Positions 57,489-64,000 of a stretch of DNA of 64,000 nucleotides are shown piece by piece. The notes under the pieces are model-generated. The model saw only the letters and a list, made by a program, of their open reading frames with translations. It was not told the origin of the DNA and did not search any database. Location of the stretch: assembly GCA_023143095.1 (NCBI GenBank), contig JAGLIF010000010.1, forward strand, positions 1-64,000. Direction: 5' to 3'. Numbering within the stretch: position 1 is the first letter of the stretch; every line of letters starts with the position of its first letter. Source of the stretch: Candidatus Altimarinota bacterium (lineage in GTDB: Bacteria > Patescibacteriota > Gracilibacteria > UBA4473). Position numbers and translations under genes: made by a program.

Positions 57489-58463
57489 TTAATGACAATG
57501 TTCTATAATGAATTTTTCAATTTGAAGTTCAAACTCCATTCCATCGTCCATTGAAACCATTATTCCTCCTGTTTTTAATTTTCTATCGATTTCTACCAAC
57601 TTATCATACATTTTTTCTATCTTTTCCAAAGAAAATCTCTTAGAAAGTCCTATTGTTTTTTGTACTACAAACGGATGAAGCTCTGCTTGTGAGGCAATCT
57701 CCTTGGAACTCATTCCTTGTTCTATCCCCGAAAGCAATTGAGCATGAATTCGCACTTCTCGAATAATCATAGCAAAAATCTGATGAGCAGATTCTCCCAT
57801 TTGCAAAAGGATTCTAAACCGTTGAATCGCTCCTTGGATATTTTTTTTGCTTAAATTTTCCAAAAATTCCCAAATCACAATTTTAGGATGCGGAAGCGTA
57901 AAAGTAACAATAAGTTCCTCTGTAATTTCATCTGTATCAGAAGCCGCAATAAGTTTTTGAATTTCTTGTGACAAATTCCATAGATTTTCACCACACCTCT
58001 TAAAAAGCAGTTTCGTACAATTATGTGAAATCTTCCCTCCGTTTTTCTCAGTAAAATCAGTAATCCAACGCCAAATCTCATTTTCTGACAGAAAATCGAA
58101 AGCTTCCATTCTCGCCTTTTCTAATAAAAACTTAGAGGATTTCTTCCTTTTATCCAAAGAAGGTTCTACCAAAATCACTGTACAATTATCAGCAAAATCT
58201 TCCAATTTCTGAAAAAACTCGGTTTTTTCCGCTTGTTCAAATTTTTCAGGAGACCAAAAATTCTCACAAAAAACTAATTTTTTGTCTCCAAATAAATTAG
58301 GAGTAAGCACCGAATTTTCCAACTCTCTAAAAGTTGAATCCTCATCATAGCTTTCCACTTCCCCTTCGGAATACTTATTTCGAAATGCCGATTTATAAAA
58401 CCGTATTCGTTCTCTCAAACGAAAATCATCTTCTCCAGTCAATAATAAAAGGTTTTTAATCAT
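57489..58463 (-). CDS. holA: DNA polymerase III delta subunit
   Basis: 324 residues. It opens the sliding clamp as part of the clamp loader. Recognised by the start LLLLTGEDDFRLRERIRFYKSAF, FGDKKLVFCENFWSPEKFE, the domain II to III segment ENLWNLSQEIQKLIAASDTDEITEELIVTFTL, and the C-terminal collar IFAMIIREVRIHAQLLSGIEQGMSSKEIASQAELHPFVVQKTIGLSKRFSLEKIEKMYDKLVEIDRKLKTG. As in other bacteria the Walker motif is not functional. In the same direction as tsaE (73 bases upstream) and pilD. Confidence 0.9.
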   Translation of the reverse strand: MIKNLLLLTGEDDFRLRERIRFYKSAFRNKYSEGEVESYDEDSTFRELENSVLTPNLFGDKKLVFCENFWSPEKFEQAEKTEFFQKLEDFADNCTVILVEPSLDKRKKSSKFLLEKARMEAFDFLSENEIWRWITDFTEKNGGKISHNCTKLLFKRCGENLWNLSQEIQKLIAASDTDEITEELIVTFTLPHPKIVIWEFLENLSKKNIQGAIQRFRILLQMGESAHQIFAMIIREVRIHAQLLSGIEQGMSSKEIASQAELHPFVVQKTIGLSKRFSLEKIEKMYDKLVEIDRKLKTGGIMVSMDDGMEFELQIEKFIIEHCH

Positions 58464-58536
58464 CAGGAAATCTGCAAAGTAAATTTTAACAAAAAATATT
58501 TTTTTTTAAAGAAGAATTCATTTTTTCTTCAATCTT

Positions 58537-58998
58537 TTAACAAATTTCAAAAAATTCAATTTTTCGCATCCCAACGCCCTCTCCAAACTCAATACGAATC
58601 ACAAATTTTTTCCCAGAAAAAGAGTTTTTTGCCTCTTCAGATATCTTTTCTCCCCACTCTACAAAACAAGAAACTTCTTGATCAGATGAGATTTCTTCAA
58701 ATCCTTTCTCAAAAAAAGCATTTGACTCCACCATTCGATAAAAATCAAAATGAGCGAACTTTTTACCCAATTCGATCTCATATTCATTTATATAAGTATA
58801 GGTTGGAGAGATAATGGTTTCCTCTATCTCAAAATTTTGCAAAATCTCACGCACTAAAAAAGTTTTTCCTGCCCCAAGTCCTCCTTCCAAAAATACTGAG
58901 AAACTTTCTCCAACAATTTTCAATGATTCAAAAATTTCTTTGGCTATTTTTTTCGAAATATCTATATTTGGTGCACTTTTGCTTAAAATTTTTTCCAT
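58537..58998 (-). CDS. tsaE: tRNA threonylcarbamoyladenosine ATPase TsaE
   Basis: 153 residues. P-loop VFLEGGLGAGKTFLVREIL, switch-like SPTYTYINEYEIELGKKFAHFDFYRM and the CFVEWGEKI strand are the TsaE hallmarks. It supplies ATPase activity to the TsaB-TsaD complex for t6A; tsaB is at 7282. The chain is short with a normal C-terminal strand (KFVIRIEFGEGVGMRKIEF). It is divergent from the MBL-like gene at 59051. Confidence 0.93.
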   Translation of the reverse strand: MEKILSKSAPNIDISKKIAKEIFESLKIVGESFSVFLEGGLGAGKTFLVREILQNFEIEETIISPTYTYINEYEIELGKKFAHFDFYRMVESNAFFEKGFEEISSDQEVSCFVEWGEKISEEAKNSFSGKKFVIRIEFGEGVGMRKIEFFEIC

Positions 58999-59050
58999 TT
59001 TTCAAAAAAACATTTAAAATTCAGCTAAAATTTACTTAAAATTTCAAAAA

Positions 59051-59602
59051 ATGAAAATTCAATTTTACGGTCAAAACTGTTTTACTATTTCTGGAAAAGA
59101 AGCCTCATGTGCTTTTGACACTCCAGAAAACTTTTCTCAAAGCGTAGATGTTACGATGGATTCAGGAAATTTCTCTGCGAAAAATATCGAATCTAAGAAA
59201 AACTTATCACTTCCTGGTGAATTTGAGATTTCAGGTATTTTAGTTAAAGGATTTTATAGTGATGATCAACAAAAAAATATCGTTTATAAAATCATCATAG
59301 ATGATGTTTGCTGTGTACACCTCGGAGATCTTCAGGAAATCCCTCACACGAAATTTTTTGAAAATTTGGGAGAAAATGTTGATATTGCCTTTGTCAATTT
59401 CTCTGAGAGTCTCAATGAAAAAAAAGTGAAAGACTTACTCGAAAAAATCGAACCGCGAATGGTTCTTTTAGGTGGCGATGAAAGTTTTTTCCCTAAAATG
59501 GTAGAAACCTGTGGAGCAAAAACCTCAGAAGAAAATCCCATTACTGTTTCAAAATCCAGTCTTTCAAACGATAAAACAGATATATTCATAATGAATGTCT
59601 AA
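59051..59602 (+). CDS. Degenerate metallo-beta-lactamase-fold protein (UlaG-like)
   Basis: 183 residues. The order of strands is that of UlaG/YycJ-like MBL proteins: MKIQFYGQNCFTISGKEASCAFDTPENF, SLPGEFEISGILVKGF, VYKIIIDDVCCVHLGDLQEIP, VDIAFVNFSESLNEKKVKDLLEKIEPRMVLLGGDES. The metal-binding HxHxDH block, expected after the first strands, is replaced by VDVTMDSGNFSAKNI, without histidines. The chain is also about 40 residues shorter than active enzymes. It is therefore probably not a hydrolase; it may have a structural role. Similar truncated proteins occur in CPR genomes near tsaE, in my recollection. Divergent from tsaE. Confidence 0.65.
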   Translation: MKIQFYGQNCFTISGKEASCAFDTPENFSQSVDVTMDSGNFSAKNIESKKNLSLPGEFEISGILVKGFYSDDQQKNIVYKIIIDDVCCVHLGDLQEIPHTKFFENLGENVDIAFVNFSESLNEKKVKDLLEKIEPRMVLLGGDESFFPKMVETCGAKTSEENPITVSKSSLSNDKTDIFIMNV

Positions 59603-59608
59603 AAAATT

Positions 59609-59636
59609 TTGACGCTTAAAGATTTTTCCATAGAAT
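59609..59636 (+). promoter_or_regulatory. Possible promoter of tRNA-Phe
   Basis: TTGACG (59609-59614), 16 bases, TAGAAT (59631-59636), about 120 bases before the mature tRNA. Confidence 0.45.
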
Positions 59637-59755
59637 TTTCTGGCTCTTTAGAAAATAGGGCTCCCACAAAACCCAAAGCGAAGCGACGGTTTTGAAGGGA
59701 AGAGGAGGTGATGCGAAGCGGGAAACGAAGTAAGCGAAGCAATCACCGACGACTT

Positions 59756-59830
59756 GGCGCGGTAGCTCAGTGGTAGAGCAAAGGACTGAAAATCCTTGTG
59801 TCGGTAGTTCAATTCTACCTCGCGCCACCA
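59756..59830 (+). tRNA. trnF: tRNA-Phe (anticodon GAA)
   Basis: 75 bases with encoded CCA. Acceptor GGCGCGG pairs with TCGCGCC (one G-U). D arm GCTC/GAGC, anticodon arm AAGGA-CTGAAAA-TCCTT with anticodon GAA, T arm GGTAG-TTCAATT-CTACC. All four stems close. Followed by a terminator hairpin. Confidence 0.95.
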
Positions 59831-59843
59831 TAAAATATTGAAG

Positions 59844-59870
59844 ACACTTCATCTGCGAAGTGTTTTTTTG
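59844..59870 (+). terminator. Terminator of tRNA-Phe
   Basis: ACACTTC/GAAGTGT stem with loop ATCTGC followed by T7. The same hairpin recurs after the tRNA fragment of the second copy (60053-60078). Confidence 0.8.
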
Positions 59871-60004
59871 ATACACAAGGATTTTTTTTAGGGTTCCCAC
59901 AAAACCCAAAGCGAAACGACGGTTTTGAAGGGAAGAGGAAGTGAGACGAAGTCGTGCAGTTTCAAGCTTGCTTGAAACGGAACATGCGAAGTACTCTCTG
60001 ACGA

Positions 60005-60039
60005 TGTGTCGGTAGTTCAATTCCCATCTCGCGCCACCA
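60005..60039 (+). pseudogene. tRNA-Phe 3' fragment, copy 2
   Basis: Matches the last 35 bases of tRNA-Phe including CCA, but the T stem no longer pairs (GGTAG against CCCAT) and the 5' half is missing. Confidence 0.7.
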
Positions 60040-60212
60040 TGAAATATTGAAGACACTTCATCTACGAAGTGTTTTTTTGATACACAAGGATTTTTTTAGG
60101 GCTCCCACAAAACCCAAAACGAAGCGACGGTTTTGAAGGGAAGAGGAAGTGAGACGAAGTCGTGCAGTTTCAAGCTTGCTTGAAACGGAACATGCGAAGT
60201 CCTCTCTGACGA

Positions 60213-60247
60213 TGTGTCGGCAGTTCAATTCCCATCTCGCGCCACCA
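60213..60247 (+). pseudogene. tRNA-Phe 3' fragment, copy 3
   Basis: Same as copy 2 with a further change (GGCAG) in the T stem; also no 5' half. No terminator follows it. Confidence 0.7.
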
Positions 60248-60264
60248 TGAAATATTGACTGCTT

Positions 60265-63246
60265 TTATTTTGGAAGAATGGAAATTTCTTCCTCAACACC
60301 ATCATCGCTATACTCAACTCCAACCACTTTTCCATTTTCATTATAAACATATGATCTTATACTTGTTGGCTTGTTTGGAGCAAACACTTTTATTCCACCT
60401 AAAGACGCTGAAATAGTATTAGCAATATTGTCCGCACCAACCCCACCTTTTCCTGTAGAACAAGACATTAGAGAAATATTTGCATCCTTTGAGAAATATT
60501 GACCCAAATTTTTTAAATCATCTCCATCACTTGTATCAAGATATGCCTGATCATAATCTGTTCTTACGCTTGAAAAATTAATTCCTTGTGGATATCCATG
60601 CCCACCAATTACCATAAAATCTATTTTTGTACCCTGTTTTCCAAATCCATCTACAGTGTTTAAAAAGTCTTTCTCGGTTGCTACTTCATAAATATAAACA
60701 TTGTACACTTTCAATAATGTTTTATATAATTCACTATCGGATTGAAAAGCACTATTCCAATCATTTTTCCCTATAACAACTAAGGCTGTTGGCTTACCTT
60801 GTCTTTCAACAGACTCATAACCATTTTGCATTTGCCTTAAAATAGAAACAGGATACCTACTTGGAAAAGACAAATTGTGTTTTTCTAAAAATTGACGAAA
60901 TTTCTCTGGGAGATTTCCTCTTTCATATTCTGATAACACAACAGCGTCTACTAGATGATAATCAACCTCATAACCTCCATTTGGATATTGTTTACAATAC
61001 CTTTTTAAATTCTTTGGTGAAACCTGAAAAAATTTCATCATCTGCAGTGCTTGCAAGTTATTATAACTTGCGAATTCTTTATAGAGTAAATATCCACGCC
61101 AATTTTCACCAACTTCATGGACACTTAGAGCAAATTTTAAATTAAAACTAAGCTGAAGCATTTCTTTGACATCATTTTTATTGATTCCTGCTTCCAACAA
61201 AGAAACTATTTTTTCTAAAGAATAAGATAAATTTCTTTCGTTTTGTGCCTCTAATATTTGTACAAATCCGACAAGATCATGTTTTTTAAATAGTTCTACC
61301 CAACTTACCCCTAATTCATATTTTTTAACCATTTGTACATCTTTCAATGCAATATTTTTTTCAACAGCAGTAAGAGCCTCCTCTGTCGAAACACTAGCCC
61401 CTGACAATAATAAAAAGTATTCCTGTTTTTCTTTTGAGTCAATCACCTTTAAATATCTTTTAATATTTTCAGATTGCAAAATTTCATATCCAGCTTTTCC
61501 AGCATCAATCAATTCAAAAAAGGGCTTAATTAGTTTTGCAGTCAATCCTGCCTTATGCCAATCCATAATTCTGTCTGAATTAGATTCCTGAATTCCAATT
61601 GCCTGCAAATCCTGTAAGTATTTTAGCGAGACTTTTGATTGCATAACACTTGCTATTTCATCCAAACATCCCACGCCTGCATTTTTATAATCTTGTATTG
61701 TTTCAGACGAAATTTTATTTTCTAAAAAATAAGATATTGATACTCCAATGTTAAAATCTCTTCCATCCATAAATTTAACATAAGGAAGTATTTTTACCAT
61801 TGGAGTATTTGACAATGTTTCTTTAAGATTTAAAAATTCATAAATATTTTTATTAGTTCCAGCAGATAACGATTCATAAAATAATTTCAATTCATTTAAA
61901 TCAAGCCCATTTACATGTATCGCATAAATATCGCTAACGGTAAAAATCCCTTCTGATTCAGCTATTTGTTTTTGAATATTGTCTGGTAATAAATCAGGAA
62001 TAGCATTTGCAACCAATATCTCTTCTACACATAATCCCAAATCTCTAAAAGACTTATATCTTATAAATTTTTCTTCATTAGAATTCCCTTGCATTTTTTC
62101 ATATGCAAGAGTGATTTGATTCAAAGACTGGAAATATTTTTTTTCTTTTTTTGTCGAATCATAAAGATCAGTTTCTTCATACGAAGATAGCAATTCAGGA
62201 TAATATTTTCCTAATAATTCACGATCTATAGTATTACTATTATAAAAATCTTCCTTTATATACCTAGCAACAAAATCTATATCCACAAAATCCACTTGAC
62301 TCACTCTTGCATTAAGATGAGACATGTCGCCAATATCACAAAGAATTTCTACTACATCATCATTTTTAAATACATGACCTACAATTGCCTTTTCTCGTAA
62401 AGAAAAATGGCTCAAAAAACTTTTTACCACTTCCACTGGAACTTTTTTTAAGACAAAAGGATAAAAATCTTTTTGTAATAATCCTTCTTTATAATATATA
62501 AACATCAAAGATTCAGAAACTTTGTTTTCTATAAAAGATTTTACATCAGATCTTTCTATTCCATATTTAATATATTTACTTTTTATATCATGTTCTTCAA
62601 TTCCTTCCTCTTGAACTAGATCATATTTTAATTGTTGGAAAAAACTCCCATCTATAAATTTTTGCAAATCAAAATATAGATGAAGAACTATCAATATCGT
62701 TTCTCTGGCTAAATTTTTATCTAACTCTGTTTTTGCTGTATTTTGTAATACTTCTGCTTGGATAGTAATATTTGCTAATTTTTCTTGAAATAATTGAACA
62801 TGCTCCTTTGCCTCTTTTTCATTGAAATCTTTTCCATATCCACCCAAACTATGAATATTAACGCACATCTTAACAAGTTGTTCACTCACTTGCTGTAAAT
62901 CTTCTAATTTAAGCATATCTGGAACATTGAACTGAAAAAGTTCTCTTTGGCTATCATTTAACTTTTCTCCAAACAATATAAAATCTCTTAAATCTTTAGA
63001 TTCCTTTATCAAAAACTCTTCCAGTAATTCTTTCGGCAAAGAATCAAATATTTCCTTCCACTCTGTTTCTGTAATTTTATCATCTTCCGCATATTCAAGA
63101 GTTACTGCCTCTTTCAAAGATAATCGTAAATCATCTGCTTTCTTTTTAAATTCATTTAATTTTTCTACATCAGCAGAACCAATAGCTTGATCTACTGCTT
63201 GATCTATTTTTTTATCAATATTTTGTTTGAAAACTTCTACTGCCAT
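60265..63246 (-). CDS. Large helical protein with caspase-like (clan CD) C-terminal domain
   Basis: 993 residues, no signal peptide or membrane helix. Residues 1-130 are charged helices (KKIDQAVDQAIGSADVEKLNEFKKK). Residues about 300-760 look like irregular helical repeats (YPELLSSYEETDLYDS, GLDLNELKLFYESL, VGCLDEIASVMQSKVSLKYLQDLQAIG). The C-terminal 170 residues form an alpha/beta domain: TALVVIGKNDWNSAFQ, IDFMVIGGHGYPQGINF with H883, and ISLMSCSTGKGGVGADNIA with C929. A His in GHG followed about 46 residues later by Cys in xSCx is the dyad layout of clan CD cysteine peptidases (caspase, C80 and DUF4347-like). Protease activity is an inference. A 51-residue gene lies 5 bases upstream. Confidence 0.7.
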   Translation of the reverse strand: MAVEVFKQNIDKKIDQAVDQAIGSADVEKLNEFKKKADDLRLSLKEAVTLEYAEDDKITETEWKEIFDSLPKELLEEFLIKESKDLRDFILFGEKLNDSQRELFQFNVPDMLKLEDLQQVSEQLVKMCVNIHSLGGYGKDFNEKEAKEHVQLFQEKLANITIQAEVLQNTAKTELDKNLARETILIVLHLYFDLQKFIDGSFFQQLKYDLVQEEGIEEHDIKSKYIKYGIERSDVKSFIENKVSESLMFIYYKEGLLQKDFYPFVLKKVPVEVVKSFLSHFSLREKAIVGHVFKNDDVVEILCDIGDMSHLNARVSQVDFVDIDFVARYIKEDFYNSNTIDRELLGKYYPELLSSYEETDLYDSTKKEKKYFQSLNQITLAYEKMQGNSNEEKFIRYKSFRDLGLCVEEILVANAIPDLLPDNIQKQIAESEGIFTVSDIYAIHVNGLDLNELKLFYESLSAGTNKNIYEFLNLKETLSNTPMVKILPYVKFMDGRDFNIGVSISYFLENKISSETIQDYKNAGVGCLDEIASVMQSKVSLKYLQDLQAIGIQESNSDRIMDWHKAGLTAKLIKPFFELIDAGKAGYEILQSENIKRYLKVIDSKEKQEYFLLLSGASVSTEEALTAVEKNIALKDVQMVKKYELGVSWVELFKKHDLVGFVQILEAQNERNLSYSLEKIVSLLEAGINKNDVKEMLQLSFNLKFALSVHEVGENWRGYLLYKEFASYNNLQALQMMKFFQVSPKNLKRYCKQYPNGGYEVDYHLVDAVVLSEYERGNLPEKFRQFLEKHNLSFPSRYPVSILRQMQNGYESVERQGKPTALVVIGKNDWNSAFQSDSELYKTLLKVYNVYIYEVATEKDFLNTVDGFGKQGTKIDFMVIGGHGYPQGINFSSVRTDYDQAYLDTSDGDDLKNLGQYFSKDANISLMSCSTGKGGVGADNIANTISASLGGIKVFAPNKPTSIRSYVYNENGKVVGVEYSDDGVEEEISILPK

Positions 63247-63251
63247 GTTTT

Positions 63252-63407
63252 TTATATTTGATTTAGTTGTTCTTCAAAATTTTCAAGTACTAATTCTTCT
63301 TTTTTATCAATTTTTCTTTCTTTTATTTTTCTAATTTTTTTCATAATCAGCTGAAGAAGTAATATTTCCTTTTCTTTTTTTGCAATGAATTGTTTTGTTT
63401 TTCCCAT
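63252..63407 (-). CDS. Small charged helical protein upstream of the caspase-like gene
   Basis: 51 residues, ATG 63407 to TAA 63252: starts MGKTKQFIAKKEKEILLLQL, then IMKKIRKIKERKIDKKEELV, ends LENFEEQLNQI. Very basic first part, then acidic, all helix-compatible, no Gly or Pro after residue 2. The stop is 5 bases before the start of the 993-residue gene, so they should be one transcript. It could be a partner or inhibitor of the large protein, or a chance frame in AT-rich DNA. Confidence 0.5.
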   Translation of the reverse strand: MGKTKQFIAKKEKEILLLQLIMKKIRKIKERKIDKKEELVLENFEEQLNQI

Positions 63408-63548
63408 ATTTGTTCTTTTTGACAATCTTTTTAGTCTACCATAAAATACACATAAATTCTAGGTTAAAATCTATTTTATATTTTCTAGATGTAAGTTTCC
63501 ATTTTTAAAAATGTCTAATATAATTTATATACTTTAATAAATAACATT

Positions 63549-63740
63549 ATGAAAAATAATATATTTTGGATATTTGGAGTTCTTCAAAGTTTAACTTTGG
63601 GGGTAATCATTATGATACTCTTCATATCATTAAATTCCATTGAATCTATTGAGATTGGTTTAGATACTCAAATACTACTGAGCATTCTATTCCCTCTTTT
63701 TTTATTACTAACAGAATATACTATATATTCGAAAAAATAA
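63549..63740 (+). CDS. Small two-helix membrane protein
   Basis: 63 residues: IFWIFGVLQSLTLGVIIMILFISL, a short polar loop NSIESIEIGLDTQ, then ILLSILFPLFLLLTEYTIY and a basic end SKK. Its topology resembles small CPR membrane proteins of unknown role. Divergent from the small gene at 63407. No homology is recognised. Confidence 0.5.
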   Translation: MKNNIFWIFGVLQSLTLGVIIMILFISLNSIESIEIGLDTQILLSILFPLFLLLTEYTIYSKK

Positions 63741-63787
63741 TTATTTACAACTATACCGAAGTATAGAAATTCCTTCTACTCTCCCTC

Positions 63788-63807
63788 ATTCCTGCAAAAG
63801 CAGGAAT
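63788..63807. repeat. ATTCCTGC palindrome
   Basis: ATTCCTGCaaaaGCAGGAAT, same family as 33360-33379 and 15698-15717, between convergent genes. Confidence 0.65.
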
Positions 63808-63824
63808 CTATTTTGCTAATTTTT

Positions 63825-64000
63825 TTATGAAACATGATTTGTAGGCTGTCCACTCACTCCATCAATTAAACTTCCTGATGGAACATTCTCAATAGATAAT
63901 TTAATATCTTCAACTCCCCCATTCAAGTATTTCCTAACAAAAACTTTACCTTCTTTTTTTGCACTTTTAAGAGTATCAAAAGCACTAAGAATATTACCAA
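63825..64000 (-). CDS. C-terminal part of an unknown gene (runs off the right edge)
   Basis: Minus-strand open frame of at least 57 residues ending at TAA 63825: GNILSAFDTLKSAKKEGKVFVRKYLNGG, then VEDIKLSIENVPSGSLIDG and the end VSGQPTNHVS. Codon use and amino-acid composition look like a real gene. Most of it lies outside the window; no family recognised. Confidence 0.5.
   Translation of the reverse strand, partial: GNILSAFDTLKSAKKEGKVFVRKYLNGGVEDIKLSIENVPSGSLIDGVSGQPTNHVS

Larger units (their letters stand above)
59657..60257 (+). repeat. Tandem triplication around tRNA-Phe
   Basis: Three direct copies starting at 59657, 59890 and 60098 (periods 233 and 208). Each opens with GGCTCCCACAAAACCCAAA (or the like) and a hairpin (AAACC...GGTTT), followed by AAGGGAAGAGGA. 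Copy 1 carries the full tRNA; copies 2 and 3 replace its 5' half by a different insert containing GTTTCAAGCTTGCTTGAAAC. Explains the 434 bases downstream of the tRNA; no protein gene is supported there. Confidence 0.8.

Noticed and set aside
59616-60056. Minus-strand frame of 146 codons across the tRNA region
   Set aside because: It runs antisense through tRNA-Phe, its terminator and the tandem repeats; composition reflects the repeats.
60005-60247. Two further tRNA genes after tRNA-Phe
   Set aside because: Only the 3' end is present; T stems are broken and no anticodon arm exists.
60265-63246. Calling the 993-residue protein a defence-system effector or toxin
   Set aside because: Only a His-Cys dyad layout is visible; there is no secretion signal, sensor domain or known defence neighbour in the window, so the claim was limited to a caspase-like domain.

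Overview
This is a low-GC bacterial chromosome segment that looks like a Candidate Phyla Radiation (Patescibacteria) genome, most like the Gracilibacteria/Peregrinibacteria side. That placement is an inference from gene content: Flp pilin with a CpaA-type peptidase, VirB2-like membrane pairs, DUF4012, the Cdd1 helix-hairpin-helix protein, very large surface proteins, and sparse biosynthesis. UGA acts as a normal stop here (it ends five genes and never interrupts one), so this is not a code-25 lineage. Almost no gene has a Shine-Dalgarno sequence; starts follow A/T-rich stretches.

Layout. 1-5316: two secreted surface proteins, a GLUG-repeat protein cut by the left edge and an S74-type autoproteolytic adhesin, overlapping by 14 bases. 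5558-10203: housekeeping genes (rpe, riboflavin synthase, tsaB, a TIM-barrel isomerase, a D,D-carboxypeptidase). 10323-11680: two VirB2-like membrane proteins. 11845-14667: pyrC, pyrB and rplU. 15779-32647: a surface-protein block with a 4,239-residue adhesin, a lipoprotein with a degenerate cupredoxin domain, a 915-residue Ig/TSP3/FN3 membrane-anchored protein, and an Flp pilin facing a prepilin peptidase. 33551-47112: envelope functions (EamA-like protein, DUF4012, PBP1C, O-methyltransferase, two glycosyltransferases) and a 931-residue orphan. 47260-58998: central metabolism and information genes (pgi, serK-cysM-type operon, tkt, cca, pyk, PilD, holA, tsaE). 59051-64000: a degenerate MBL-fold protein, tRNA-Phe within a tandem triplication, and a 993-residue protein with a caspase-like C-terminus.

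The most interesting locus is 49424-50007. A serine kinase (SerK/SbnI family) and an O-phosphoserine sulfhydrylase-like gene form a cysteine operon. Ahead of them are a consensus promoter, a 14-codon leader peptide MSYSIGFTFCCLCL with three Cys codons, an antiterminator pairing, and a terminator hairpin with a T8 run ending at the serK start. This is the arrangement of a classical amino-acid attenuator.

The intergenic DNA is packed with small repeats: a MITE-like element with ends near GGAAACACTGATAAA and variable palindromic cargo, its promoter-like right end found in front of four genes, AAGTCCGGACTT palindromes, and a 123-bp inverted pair. No transposase, CRISPR array, rRNA or prophage is visible.
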